Shown: positions 1 through 6,943 of the stretch, in pieces | How the letters are laid out: every line of letters begins with the position of its first letter | Numbering within the stretch: position 1 is the stretch's first letter | DNA from: Pseudoalteromonas phenolica | Lineage (GTDB): Bacteria; Pseudomonadota; Gammaproteobacteria; Enterobacterales; Alteromonadaceae | NCBI RefSeq assembly: GCF_005876835.1 | Contig: NZ_PPSW01000019.1 | Coordinates: forward strand, 1-64,000 | Direction of reading: 5' to 3' | Length of the DNA stretch: 64,000 nucleotides | The notes under the pieces: generated by a model | What the model was told of the DNA's origin: nothing | Seen by the model: the letters and a program-made list of their open reading frames with translations, nothing else | Databases searched by the model: none | Program-made: the position numbers and the translations under genes

Positions 1-118
1 AGCCGACATAACGAAGTTGAATAGATTTAAATGATTGCTAATACAAATTAGCTGCTTAAAAGCAGCTAAAAAGAATCGTTATGCTTACTTGATCCGAGAA
101 GGTTCATATGTGTTATGC

Positions 119-366
119 GTTGACACTCAAATTTAGAAGCGCTTGCGCCTGCACTAATAAGCCAAACTTAAAATTAAAAAACACTCACCAAACCCGAGAT
201 TGCAAAGAAGCGTTCGGCTGGTGAATGATGGTTCTGGTCACAGCTTAAATTGAAAAATGAAAAGCAACGACCAACTTAAAACTTAGTTACGACACTGTAC
301 CTAAAAGCCGATTTGAAGAAAAGACTTGAAGTAAAAACCGTTTTAAAGACAGCGAGTTAAAGTGAC
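119..366 (-). other. ORF-less integron cassette, copy 1
   Basis: This stretch lies between an attC core (GCATAAC at 367-373) and a GTTATGC box at 112-118. It contains no reading frame of convincing length. The longest start near the cassette head on the minus strand gives only about 27 codons. It is closely similar, by eye well over 80 percent, to 4382-4629 in the same array, so it is a duplicated non-coding cassette. The role is unknown; such cassettes may carry a promoter or small RNA, which the sequence alone does not show. Confidence 0.7.
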
Positions 367-470
367 GCATAACGCCCAACTAACCGGTGAGGTTTGCTGG
401 CACGTTGTTTTGCGTGTTTTTGCAAAACACGTGACCGTAAACCGAATCCGGGTTGAGTTGCTTGTTAGAG
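367..470 (-). other. attC site of the Kiwa cassette
   Basis: The site begins with GCATAAC and ends with GTTAGAG in plus-strand reading, enclosing an imperfect palindrome that includes a long inner stem (GTGTTTTTGCAAAACAC). It directly follows the 3' end of the kwaB-like gene on the minus strand, as expected for the recombination site at the tail of a cassette. Its core is less typical than the other attC sites here (GTTAGAG rather than GTTAGGC), and its inner part differs from the uniform family, which suggests this cassette came from a different integron. Confidence 0.75.
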
Positions 471-475
471 CACCA

Positions 476-1450
476 TTACGCCGCATTTTCAGCAGCTTCT
501 TCAATGTTATCTTTTGCTACACTCTCATAATATTTCTTAGTTAATTCTGATTGTAAGAAGTCATCGTTTAGTAACTTAAGAAATAAGTTTTGAGATTTTT
601 TAGTTTTCAAATCGAATTGAGAGCCATCGGCACTATATTTAAATTTTCCTTTTAACGCAGGGTGAGTATTTGTAAAAGACAATATTTCACGATTAGGTAT
701 TACTGATAAAACAGGTGATTGACTAGCTGATTTAACCAACTTTCTTGAAAAAGTTATGTCATCAAGACGTGATTCAAACACACCACAATCCATTACTAAG
801 TCAGATGTTTTAATATTCTCTACACCCTGAGTTGCAATGTTTTTAATAGCATCATGGAAACCAAAAAACCTTTCTAGTGCTTTAATATCGAGTATATAAT
901 ATTTACCATTCAATTTTATAAACTGAAACTTGGGGTCAATTTTAAGGATGTCTTGGTCCAGTTTCTGAAACCTATTTGAACCTCGCATTTTAGTTAAGCT
1001 AAAACCACTATCTTTTTGTAATAATGTAATTGGGTAATGATGCTTATAAATGGCAAGTTGAACGTCTTGATTGCCAATTAAGATAAGTACACCTTCCAGT
1101 TGTTTTAATGAGTCATCACTAAATGAGAAAGGGTCAAACTTTTCACTTTCAATTATTTTTTTTAAGTTAGATAGTTCATCAGGGATATCGTCTAAATCAT
1201 ATTCGTATAGAGCATTCTTCCGATCGTCTGCACTTGATATAGGAATAAGTGACAGATCATCGTTAAGAAGAATTTTATTACTCAATGATTCAGTAAACAT
1301 TTCTGCTAATTTAGTTTGATCGGTTTCGTTAATATCAACTGATTTAACACACATTCCTTCATCGCTATCTAAAAGAAAGAAAAATTCAGCAGAACATCCT
1401 TTCGCTGTAATAACAGATGAAATTTCTTCCTTTAAGTTTTCAATAGTCAT
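476..1450 (-). CDS. kwaB: Kiwa antiphage protein KwaB (DUF4868)
   Basis: The product is 324 aa, close to the size I recall for KwaB, the cytoplasmic DUF4868 partner of the two-protein Kiwa phage-defence system. Family-like segments are seen at about residues 131-144 (an LAIYKHHYPI stretch) and 171-200 (basic and aromatic, with YYILDIKALERFF). There is no signal peptide or membrane segment. The start codon overlaps the stop of the upstream membrane-protein gene (ATGA), which indicates translational coupling. Both genes sit inside a single integron cassette that ends at the attC site just downstream. In known Kiwa systems KwaA senses infection at the membrane and KwaB acts on phage DNA functions. 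Assignment rests on pattern recognition of DUF4868 plus the gene pair, not on a database search. Transcription probably depends on read-through from the integron promoter or a local promoter. Confidence 0.78.
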   Translation of the reverse strand: MTIENLKEEISSVITAKGCSAEFFFLLDSDEGMCVKSVDINETDQTKLAEMFTESLSNKILLNDDLSLIPISSADDRKNALYEYDLDDIPDELSNLKKIIESEKFDPFSFSDDSLKQLEGVLILIGNQDVQLAIYKHHYPITLLQKDSGFSLTKMRGSNRFQKLDQDILKIDPKFQFIKLNGKYYILDIKALERFFGFHDAIKNIATQGVENIKTSDLVMDCGVFESRLDDITFSRKLVKSASQSPVLSVIPNREILSFTNTHPALKGKFKYSADGSQFDLKTKKSQNLFLKLLNDDFLQSELTKKYYESVAKDNIEEAAENAA

Positions 1451-2046
1451 TCGACTTTCCTCGCAAAATATACTTTTTTATCTAAATCCAACGTATTTAA
1501 TTGATCAAGTTCACTTAACCTATCTTTTGTTATTACAACAATATTTTCTTTTATACCTGTCCTTGTCTTAACCGTGACTTTGTATAGCCTAAAACCTAAA
1601 ACAGCAAGTGTCGGATTAGCATAAAACTTATCTGTTTTTACATAAATAATGCCGATGACAATTAACAAAAAAGCTAAAGCTATCAAATATCTTGTACTTG
1701 TAAGGTTAAAGCAAATTAAGGGAATAATATAAGTAGTTAGAAATGTAAGGTGTTCGTAATTTAGGTCTTCAATTTTTGTAATTTCAACTGGTAACTTCTT
1801 ACTACCTGAAACCCTGTAATCAAAGCGGTAATAAAAAATAATTCCAAATAAAACCAATAGCAAAGAAATAGCAGGAACTATATTCTTCTTAATAACCTCC
1901 CAAAAACCAATGAATTGGCAGTTGTCTCCAAAACACATAGGAATATCTACTGTGATCACTATAATTAAGAAAAATAGAAACCAAAGTGACATTATGTATA
2001 ATTCGAATTTGTCCCAAATTTCACCAAACTTCATATTTTCATCCAT
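1447..2046 (-). CDS. kwaA: Kiwa antiphage membrane protein KwaA
   Basis: The product is 199 aa with four predicted transmembrane helices at about residues 17-35, 56-73, 99-114 and 120-136, followed by a soluble C-terminal tail. Length and topology fit KwaA, the inner-membrane component of the Kiwa system. The identity is supported mainly by its four-base overlap with the DUF4868 (kwaB-like) gene. The start lies about 15 bases inside the cassette, next to the attC core at 2062-2068, so the two genes fill one cassette with little spare DNA. Alone this protein would only be called a multi-pass membrane protein. The pairing with the downstream gene makes KwaA the best explanation. Confidence 0.72.
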   Translation of the reverse strand: MDENMKFGEIWDKFELYIMSLWFLFFLIIVITVDIPMCFGDNCQFIGFWEVIKKNIVPAISLLLVLFGIIFYYRFDYRVSGSKKLPVEITKIEDLNYEHLTFLTTYIIPLICFNLTSTRYLIALAFLLIVIGIIYVKTDKFYANPTLAVLGFRLYKVTVKTRTGIKENIVVITKDRLSELDQLNTLDLDKKVYFARKVE

Positions 2047-2061
2047 GCTTGATTACTGGTG

Positions 2062-2163
2062 CTCTAACGCTTGCCTAACCGGCGCAAAATAGCAGGCTAA
2101 AATTAGCGACGAAGGAGCGCAAGCCTGCTGTTTTGCGTCCTTTGGTTTAAGCCCTTGTTAGCT
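2062..2163 (-). other. attC site
   Basis: The site is bounded by CTCTAAC and GTTAGCT in plus-strand reading and has an internal palindrome (AGCAGGCT ... AGCCTGCT). It shares the GCGACGAAGGAG central segment with the other attC sites of this array. It separates the Kiwa cassette from an ORF-less cassette to its right. Confidence 0.85.
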
Positions 2164-2387
2164 GCCAAAGCTTATATAACTTTAATTAACAACCGACATG
2201 TACCTAATTTGTTTTATGTAAGTACTTTAACTGATTAAAGAAAACCTGGAAACACCTTAGTTTGGGTTTTGTACTTTAGTAAGCTGAACACCAGCCAAAT
2301 GAAACACCAAAGCAAACCAATATTTGAGAAAACAGTGCTGGGCGTGCGCCCTTAAACTTAGCGCTGGAATGTCGAGTATGGATTGGC
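2164..2387 (-). other. ORF-less integron cassette (unique)
   Basis: This is about 224 bases between two good attC sites with no plausible coding frame on either strand. It is not similar to the duplicated ORF-less cassette elsewhere in the array. It is AT-rich at the end near the Kiwa cassette, directly upstream of kwaA in the direction of cassette transcription, so it could supply a promoter for the Kiwa genes. That is an inference from position only. Confidence 0.6.
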
Positions 2388-2490
2388 TGCTAACGCCTTA
2401 CCTAAGCGGCGCAAAATGCTTGGCTATAATTAGCGACGAAGGAGCACAAGCCAAGCGTTTTGCGTCCACTGCTTTAGGTGTTTGTTAGGC
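2388..2490 (-). other. attC site of the PIN-nuclease cassette
   Basis: The site is bounded by TGCTAAC and GTTAGGC in plus-strand reading, with a CTTGGCT/AGCCAAG internal stem and the GCGACGAAGGAG segment shared across the array. It follows the stop codon of the PIN-domain gene within six bases. Confidence 0.87.
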
Positions 2491-2495
2491 AACGA

Positions 2496-3782
2496 CTACT
2501 CTTCAACTTCTGGTTCATTCCCATTCTCAATTTCATCATCAAAATCAGCGAAAGCTCTATATTGGAATGCGTAATCCCCAGCAGGGAGAGGCTTATGCTT
2601 TCCTTTCATATGAACATTGAAATCTCTAACTGTTCCGCAACCAAAACTAATATGTATTTCTCTTTCGAGTTCACTAGGATCAATCGGACCATCAATAAAT
2701 TCAACATCAAAATCAGGTACATCGCATAATTGAGGACTGAATTTACCACTTCCTGTAGCATAACGCATGTCATGGTCTAGACTCACAACAATTACACCTA
2801 CATTTTCATATTCATTACAAACACTGACTTCCTGAGATACTTGTATGGATGGTGAGTGCTTTTTCTTATTAAAAGAGATGTTCATAGTTTCATGAGCAAT
2901 TTCTTTGGACATTTTTTCTAGCTGCTCACTAATAATACGTATTTCATCTATTACATTTTGATCAACTTCTTTCATGTTTATGCGAGCAGCTTCTTGTATA
3001 AATTTACTCACAGAGTACATCCAGAATTGTTGGTCTGTTTCTTTTATAAATTCTTCTATCAGCTCCGGTCGCGGAGAAATAGTTCTACCCGACTGTTCTA
3101 ACCACCAGTCCTCTTTCTTATCATCCGTTATAAAAACGACAGAGCAGTTGTTGGCTTTCGCAAAATCTATCGTTTGCAACCAAACAAATAAGTCTCCATA
3201 TTTTCTTGTTGGATCTTCTGTTGAGTCTTTTGCCGCATCTTTATAACCAGGTGGAATTTTTGATTCGTATCTACTCTCTCCGATAACTATGAGTTCTTTA
3301 ATTTTTTCAGAGTCATACGGCTGCCCAGTTTTACCTTCAAAAGTAACTTCGATAAATTCGAGAATTTCATCATTTGATAATTTATCTAATAGTGATTTTT
3401 GCTGCGACTCGAGGTTTTCAACAACACTATCAGACAATTCATTTAATTCGGTTAACTTATTATCACTAATAAAAGGATGGCGATCTTTATTTGATATTTT
3501 TTTTACTAAATCTTTGATAGTTTTTATAGCGCTCGTATATTCTTTTGATTGATCAGATGTAACGGTCAACCTATTTCTAAGAAATTCACTAGCTGCTTGA
3601 TGAGGAATAAAAACTCTTCCTTTTAAAGATGTAATTGCATTTTGTAGCTCTTTCCTAGTTGCCTCTGAATACCTGTACAAGTTTAATAAAACATTAGCAT
3701 CTATAATAAAAATTGAACTGTCCCAATGTTTATTAAATTCTTCATCTTTAGGCCTAAAATGACCTGGAAATATACTTCTCAC
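2496..3782 (-). CDS. PIN-like domain (PIN_8) ribonuclease-like protein
   Basis: The product is 428 aa and cytoplasmic. The N-terminal half resembles the large PIN-like (PIN_8) family. The expected acidic metal-binding residues are visible at D28 (FIIDANVLL), E66 (ASEFLRN), D197 (KYGDLFVW) and D220/D221 (ITDDKKEDWW). The region at about 75-150 is helical and rich in Lys and Glu. The C-terminal part (about 290-428) is beta-rich and ends in a very acidic tail, with no family that I recognise. PIN enzymes are usually metal-dependent RNases, and large PIN_8 proteins are often found in defence-gene neighbourhoods. Here the gene occupies a single cassette next to a Kiwa cassette. No antitoxin-like partner is present in the cassette, so a simple toxin-antitoxin role is not supported. 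The exact substrate is unknown. Confidence 0.7.
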   Translation of the reverse strand: MRSIFPGHFRPKDEEFNKHWDSSIFIIDANVLLNLYRYSEATRKELQNAITSLKGRVFIPHQAASEFLRNRLTVTSDQSKEYTSAIKTIKDLVKKISNKDRHPFISDNKLTELNELSDSVVENLESQQKSLLDKLSNDEILEFIEVTFEGKTGQPYDSEKIKELIVIGESRYESKIPPGYKDAAKDSTEDPTRKYGDLFVWLQTIDFAKANNCSVVFITDDKKEDWWLEQSGRTISPRPELIEEFIKETDQQFWMYSVSKFIQEAARINMKEVDQNVIDEIRIISEQLEKMSKEIAHETMNISFNKKKHSPSIQVSQEVSVCNEYENVGVIVVSLDHDMRYATGSGKFSPQLCDVPDFDVEFIDGPIDPSELEREIHISFGCGTVRDFNVHMKGKHKPLPAGDYAFQYRAFADFDDEIENGNEPEVEE

Positions 3783-3801
3783 AACGAATCCTTCTTTAGT
3801 T

Positions 3802-3901
3802 GCCTAACGCCCTGTTAATGGGCAAAATTTAGTTGGCTAGAATAAGCGACGAAGGAGTAAAAGCCAACTGTATTTTGTCCTTGTTAAACAGCTTGTTATG
3901 A
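3802..3901 (-). other. attC site
   Basis: The site is bounded by GCCTAAC and GTTATGA in plus-strand reading. It carries the AGTTGGCT/AGCCAACT internal stem and the GCGACGAAGGAG segment. Its right core overlaps the stop codon of the neighbouring 124-aa cassette gene, a sign that the cassette is compact. Confidence 0.85.
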
Positions 3902-4270
3902 GTAAATAGGACTCCACTCTTTAATAGAGTTCCAGTCTACCTCTGACTCGACTACTTTACCGTTTGCGTGGTAATTTTTACGGTAAGAAAAGATATTATT
4001 GTTTAGCTTGAAGCTACCAACGAAGCCTTTTTCTACAACCTTTAAGCGAGATACTAATTTATTTTCTAAATCAAAGATCGCGACTCTAGTAATTGGGCCC
4101 TTGTTATAGTCAGTTGTAAGCCACTCTTCGATTGCTAAATAACGCCCATTTAATAATTCACTACGAGTAAAGCCATAAAAAAAGTTAGGTGCTTTTTTAC
4201 CTTCAATTTCTAATGAGTAATATGCTGGACCAAACCTAATTTCATTCTCATAGTTCAATTGATACTGCAT
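3896..4270 (-). CDS. Cassette-encoded hypothetical protein, 124 aa
   Basis: The product is a soluble, beta-rich 124-aa protein with many aromatic residues (several FYG and YYS type segments). It has no signal peptide, membrane helix or motif that I recognise. The start lies 13 bases inside the cassette from the attC core at 4283-4289, and the stop codon overlaps the next attC core, so the open frame fills the cassette exactly. This tight fit is the main support that it is a real gene. No function can be assigned. Confidence 0.65.
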   Translation of the reverse strand: MQYQLNYENEIRFGPAYYSLEIEGKKAPNFFYGFTRSELLNGRYLAIEEWLTTDYNKGPITRVAIFDLENKLVSRLKVVEKGFVGSFKLNNNIFSYRKNYHANGKVVESEVDWNSIKEWSPIYS

Positions 4271-4282
4271 ATTCGAATTTAC

Positions 4283-4381
4283 TCATAACGCCGTTGTAAC
4301 CGGCAAAAAATTGTTGGCTAAAATGTGAAGCGAAGCGTAGCAGCCAACAGTTTTTTGTCCGCGTTGACGACCTTGTTATGC
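4283..4381 (-). other. attC site
   Basis: The site is bounded by TCATAAC and GTTATGC in plus-strand reading, with a TTGTTGGCT/AGCCAACAG internal stem. It ends the second copy of the ORF-less cassette. Its central segment (TGTGAAGCGAAGCGTAG) differs from the GGCGACGAAGGAG type of its neighbours. Confidence 0.85.
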
Positions 4382-4629
4382 GTTTACACACAAACTTCAA
4401 AGCGCTTGCGCCTGCACTAATAAACCAAACTTAAAATTAAAAAACATTCACCAAACTCAAAATTACAAAGAAGCGTTCGACTGGTGAATGATGATTCTGG
4501 TCACAGCTTAAATTGAAAAACGAAAAGCCAAGACCGGAGCAAAACTTGATTGCAACACTGTACCTAAAAGCTAATTTGAAGAAAAGACTTGAGGCAAAAA
4601 CCGTTTCAAAGACAGCGATTTAAAGTGAC
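4382..4629 (-). other. ORF-less integron cassette, copy 2
   Basis: This is the duplicate of the segment at 119-366, with long identical runs separated by scattered substitutions. Its potential head peptide stops after about 20 codons, whereas copy 1 runs to about 27, so no shared protein is conserved. It is flanked by complete attC cores on both sides. The conservation without coding capacity suggests either recent duplication within the array or a non-coding role. Confidence 0.72.
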
Positions 4630-4732
4630 GCATAACGCTTGCCGTAAACGGCAAAAAATAGCAGGCTAAAATTGGCGACGAAGGAGCACAAGCCTGCTGT
4701 TTTGTGTCCCTGGTTTAACGGCCTTGTTAGCT
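4630..4732 (-). other. attC site
   Basis: The site is bounded by GCATAAC and GTTAGCT in plus-strand reading and is nearly identical along its whole length to the next attC at 4977-5079. It overlaps the stop codon of the 75-aa cassette protein. Such uniformity is typical of sedentary chromosomal integrons. Confidence 0.88.
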
Positions 4733-4958
4733 ACCGCGAAGGTTTATCTGCATCAGGGTTAAAAAATAAGTAACCTGTAAGTAAAGCCCACATAGATATA
4801 AAAACTCCTAAGCATGAAACTACAAACCTAAATGCGATTTCTAAGTTGCTACCAACTACCTCTTGAGAAAGCATAGAAAAGATCACAAGAAGGATAATCA
4901 TGCTTGAAGGTATCAACGCGTATTTAAAAGCCCTTTTGTACACTGGTTCATCAGACAT
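4731..4958 (-). CDS. Cassette-encoded small membrane protein, 75 aa
   Basis: The product is 75 aa with two predicted transmembrane helices at about residues 12-30 and 42-67 and short charged ends. The frame fills its cassette: it starts about 18 bases from the attC core and its stop overlaps the next core. I recognise no family. Small two-helix membrane proteins are common in integron cassettes and their roles are mostly unknown. Confidence 0.6.
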   Translation of the reverse strand: MSDEPVYKRAFKYALIPSSMIILLVIFSMLSQEVVGSNLEIAFRFVVSCLGVFISMWALLTGYLFFNPDADKPSR

Positions 4959-4976
4959 ACTTAAATCTCAATAGGT

Positions 4977-5079
4977 AGCTAACGCTTGCCGTAAACGGCA
5001 CAAAATAGCAGGCTAAAATTGGCGACGAAGGAGCACAAGCCTGCTGTTTTGTGTCCTTGGTTTAACGGCCTTGTTAGGC
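4977..5079 (-). other. attC site
   Basis: The site is bounded by AGCTAAC and GTTAGGC in plus-strand reading, with an AGCAGGCT/AGCCTGCT stem. It ends the first cassette of the array and is nearly identical to the attC at 4630-4732. Confidence 0.88.
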
Positions 5080-5084
5080 ATACA

Positions 5085-5501
5085 TTAGCACTTAATTTTA
5101 TTAAAACTTAATCCGTTACCTATACCTTTAATCACAGCTATATTGTTTATACAAATGTCTTTTGGTAGTTGCTGTACAAAACTAAAATTTGTGCCGACCC
5201 AATTTACACCGTCTAAAAAGTAGTAAAATTCAACAACCAATCCACTCTTTTGGCCTATTGGTATAATTTGGCACGTAACAGTATCAAAAACTTTTGAATC
5301 ATGATTTAAGAAACATTTTGAACCTTCTAATGAACCCAAGTTTTCAATTGCGTTCAAAAGCTCTTGATTATGAAAATACTGGGCTGCTACATCTTTGGGG
5401 TTAGATGATTCTAATATTTTTTGAGTTATTTCTAGAGCATCGAGTTCAACTGAAAGAGCAGAACTAGAAACTACAATTAAAAAAACACACCAACGCTTCA
5501 T
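5085..5501 (-). CDS. First-cassette exported hypothetical protein, 138 aa
   Basis: The longest open frame continues upstream to 5681, but that extension runs through the attI core and the integrase promoter region, so the start is placed at the ATG at 5499-5501. From there the protein begins with a signal-peptide-like stretch (MKRWCVFLIVVSSSALS) and encodes about 138 aa. Four cysteines in the mature part suggest a disulfide-bonded periplasmic or secreted protein. No family was recognised. As the cassette nearest attI it should be the best expressed one in the array. Its start lies seven bases from the attI core at 5508-5514. Confidence 0.6.
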   Translation of the reverse strand: MKRWCVFLIVVSSSALSVELDALEITQKILESSNPKDVAAQYFHNQELLNAIENLGSLEGSKCFLNHDSKVFDTVTCQIIPIGQKSGLVVEFYYFLDGVNWVGTNFSFVQQLPKDICINNIAVIKGIGNGLSFNKIKC

Positions 5502-5507
5502 TTGTAT

Positions 5508-5514
5508 GCCTAAC
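5508..5514 (-). other. attI core site / first cassette boundary
   Basis: GCCTAAC (GTTAGGC on the minus strand) marks the junction between the integron platform and the first cassette. It lies between the integrase gene and the start of the first cassette gene. The full attI site, with its additional integrase-binding repeats, probably extends rightwards from here, but its limit cannot be read by eye. Confidence 0.7.
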
Positions 5515-5578
5515 AGCTTATTCTCTCCCAAAATGCCTGAATAAATACCGACAAAACGGGCTATATTACGTGTCCCAA

Positions 5579-5606
5579 TATTTACACAAGAAAAGTTCAT
5601 TGTAAA
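5579..5606 (-). promoter_or_regulatory. Candidate cassette promoter Pc
   Basis: On the minus strand a TTTACA box (5601-5606) is followed after 16 bases by TAAATA (5579-5584), pointing into the cassette array. The position between intI and attI is right for a Pc promoter. The -10 match is poor, so this is a tentative call. Confidence 0.3.
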
Positions 5607-5619
5607 CATGAGTTTAGAA

Positions 5620-5652
5620 TGTCCAATTTTGTTCAGTTGTGAAAATTGGACA
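5620..5652. repeat. Perfect 11-bp inverted repeat in the intI-attI region
   Basis: TGTCCAATTTT at 5620-5630 and AAAATTGGACA at 5642-5652 form a perfect dyad with an 11-base spacer. A third TTGGACA half-site occurs at 5674-5680. The element lies between attI and the integrase start, where integrase-binding or regulator sites are expected. It has no T-run, so a terminator is unlikely. Confidence 0.6.
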
Positions 5653-5692
5653 AAACGCGCTGTAATAATGTTATTGGACAAATTGCAAACAA

Positions 5693-5708
5693 CTGTCTAT
5701 ATAAACAG
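5693..5708 (+). promoter_or_regulatory. LexA (SOS) box upstream of intI
   Basis: CTGT-N8-ACAG, the canonical gammaproteobacterial LexA operator, lies 27 bases before the integrase start codon. LexA control of integrase genes is well established in Vibrio and class 1 integrons. The box therefore suggests that cassette shuffling is induced by DNA damage in this strain. Confidence 0.85.
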
Positions 5709-5734
5709 TATCTTTTTAAAACTTTTTTTCACTT

Positions 5735-6709
5735 ATGAAATCACCTTTTCTCACCATGGTGCAAGAGCATATGTATCTTCGCCGCTATGCAAAAAGAACC
5801 ATCGAGTCTTATTTACGATGGATTGCAGCGTATATTCGTTTTCATGATATGCGTCACCCCAATGTGATGGGAAATATGGAAGTTGAGTTGTTTTTAAGTC
5901 ACCTTGCTAATCAGCAAAATGTTGCGCAAGGTACACAATCTCAAGCTTTAAATGCACTGGCCTACTTATATAAAGATATCTTAAGTGCCCCACTTTCTTT
6001 AGAACTAAACTTTAATAAGAGCCAAAGAGCTCGAAAATTGCCTGTCGTACTTACAAAAGAGGAAGTCGCGATGCTGTTTAAAATGTGTAATACCCGTCAT
6101 TATTTATCTTGTGCTCTGCTTTATGGAAGTGGGTTAAGACTTATGGAAGCTATGCGTTTACGAGTGCAAGATATCGACTTCGATTATCATTGTATCCGTA
6201 TCTGGGATGGTAAAGGAGGCAAAAATCGGGTTGTCACATTAGCAAAGGAGTTAGTGCCTCTCTTAACTGCACAAATCCAACAAGTGCAAAGTCATTTAAT
6301 GCTCGATTTAAAGAACCCATTATTCGATGGGGTATGGATGCCGCATCGATTACGTGACAAATATATAGGACAAAATAAAAAGCTTAATTGGCAGTATTTA
6401 TTTCCATCATCAAAGCTCAGCCTTGATCCCGAGACTAAGCAATTCAGGCGTCATCATGTTGATGAAAAGCAGGTGCAAAGGGCCGTTAAAAAAGCCGCAC
6501 AGTTAGCAGGTATTACCAAAGCAGTCACACCACATACTCTGCGTCACTCTTTCGCAACTCATCTATTACAAAGCGGTGCTGATATCCGAACTGTCCAAGC
6601 ACAACTAGGTCATAGTGATGTAAGAACAACGCAAATTTATACCCATGTTATTCAACAAGGTGGTCATGGCGTGGTTAGCCCTATGTCACATTTGTCGATC
6701 CCAAAATAA
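5735..6709 (+). CDS. intI: Integron integrase IntI (tyrosine recombinase)
   Basis: The product is 324 aa, a usual IntI length. It catalyses site-specific recombination between attI and folded attC sites to capture and excise cassettes. The N-terminal SAM-like DNA-binding domain spans about residues 1-90. The catalytic core carries R135 (GSGLRLMEAM), H267 and R270 (PHTLRHSF), H293 (LGHSDVRTT) and the nucleophile Y302 (IYTHV). The extra IntI-specific insertion is present at about 195-245 (YLFPSSKLS and the HHVDEK segment), which separates it from phage or XerCD enzymes. The start at 5735 matches the usual MKSPFL-type N-terminus. The gene is divergent from the cassette array and has a LexA box just upstream. 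All catalytic residues are present, so the enzyme is probably functional. Confidence 0.95.
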   Translation: MKSPFLTMVQEHMYLRRYAKRTIESYLRWIAAYIRFHDMRHPNVMGNMEVELFLSHLANQQNVAQGTQSQALNALAYLYKDILSAPLSLELNFNKSQRARKLPVVLTKEEVAMLFKMCNTRHYLSCALLYGSGLRLMEAMRLRVQDIDFDYHCIRIWDGKGGKNRVVTLAKELVPLLTAQIQQVQSHLMLDLKNPLFDGVWMPHRLRDKYIGQNKKLNWQYLFPSSKLSLDPETKQFRRHHVDEKQVQRAVKKAAQLAGITKAVTPHTLRHSFATHLLQSGADIRTVQAQLGHSDVRTTQIYTHVIQQGGHGVVSPMSHLSIPK

Positions 6710-6943
6710 CCTAACCATGGCTTATAGGTTAACGAATCTAACGTCAGTTTAGTCCCTCAAAATGGTTGAGTATTATGCAGGATTAATATGAATGCAGAGC
6801 GAGTTAATTGGGTAAAAGTGACGTTGAAAAAAGCGCAGTCCGTTGCGCTTGCCCAACACGGGCCAAAATAAACTCAATTGAAAAGAGTTGTTTCTGTTCT
6901 CTTTAAATTAATTAACTTTAAAGCCAATTATCTAAATCTGAGA

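Noticed and set aside
6..118. Possible eighth attC site at the left edge (ACATAAC ... GTTATGC)
   Set aside because: The interior lacks the paired stems of the other sites. It contains only one hairpin (TAGCTGCTT/AAGCAGCTA), and an alternative GTTATG box lies at 79. It may be a degenerate or truncated site, so it was not listed.
362..544. Open frame of 60 codons on the plus strand
   Set aside because: It runs through the attC palindrome and the end of kwaB, and has no ribosome-binding site.
367..5079. Regularly spaced repeats considered as a CRISPR array
   Set aside because: The repeats are about 100 bases, imperfectly palindromic, with gene-sized unequal spacing and an adjoining IntI, so they are attC sites.
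5502..5681. 60-codon upstream extension of the first cassette gene
   Set aside because: It crosses the attI core and the promoter region, while a signal peptide starts at 5501.
6788..6871. 27-codon frame with an AGGA box after intI
   Set aside because: It is too short and has no recognisable relative; it could be a remnant but cannot be supported.
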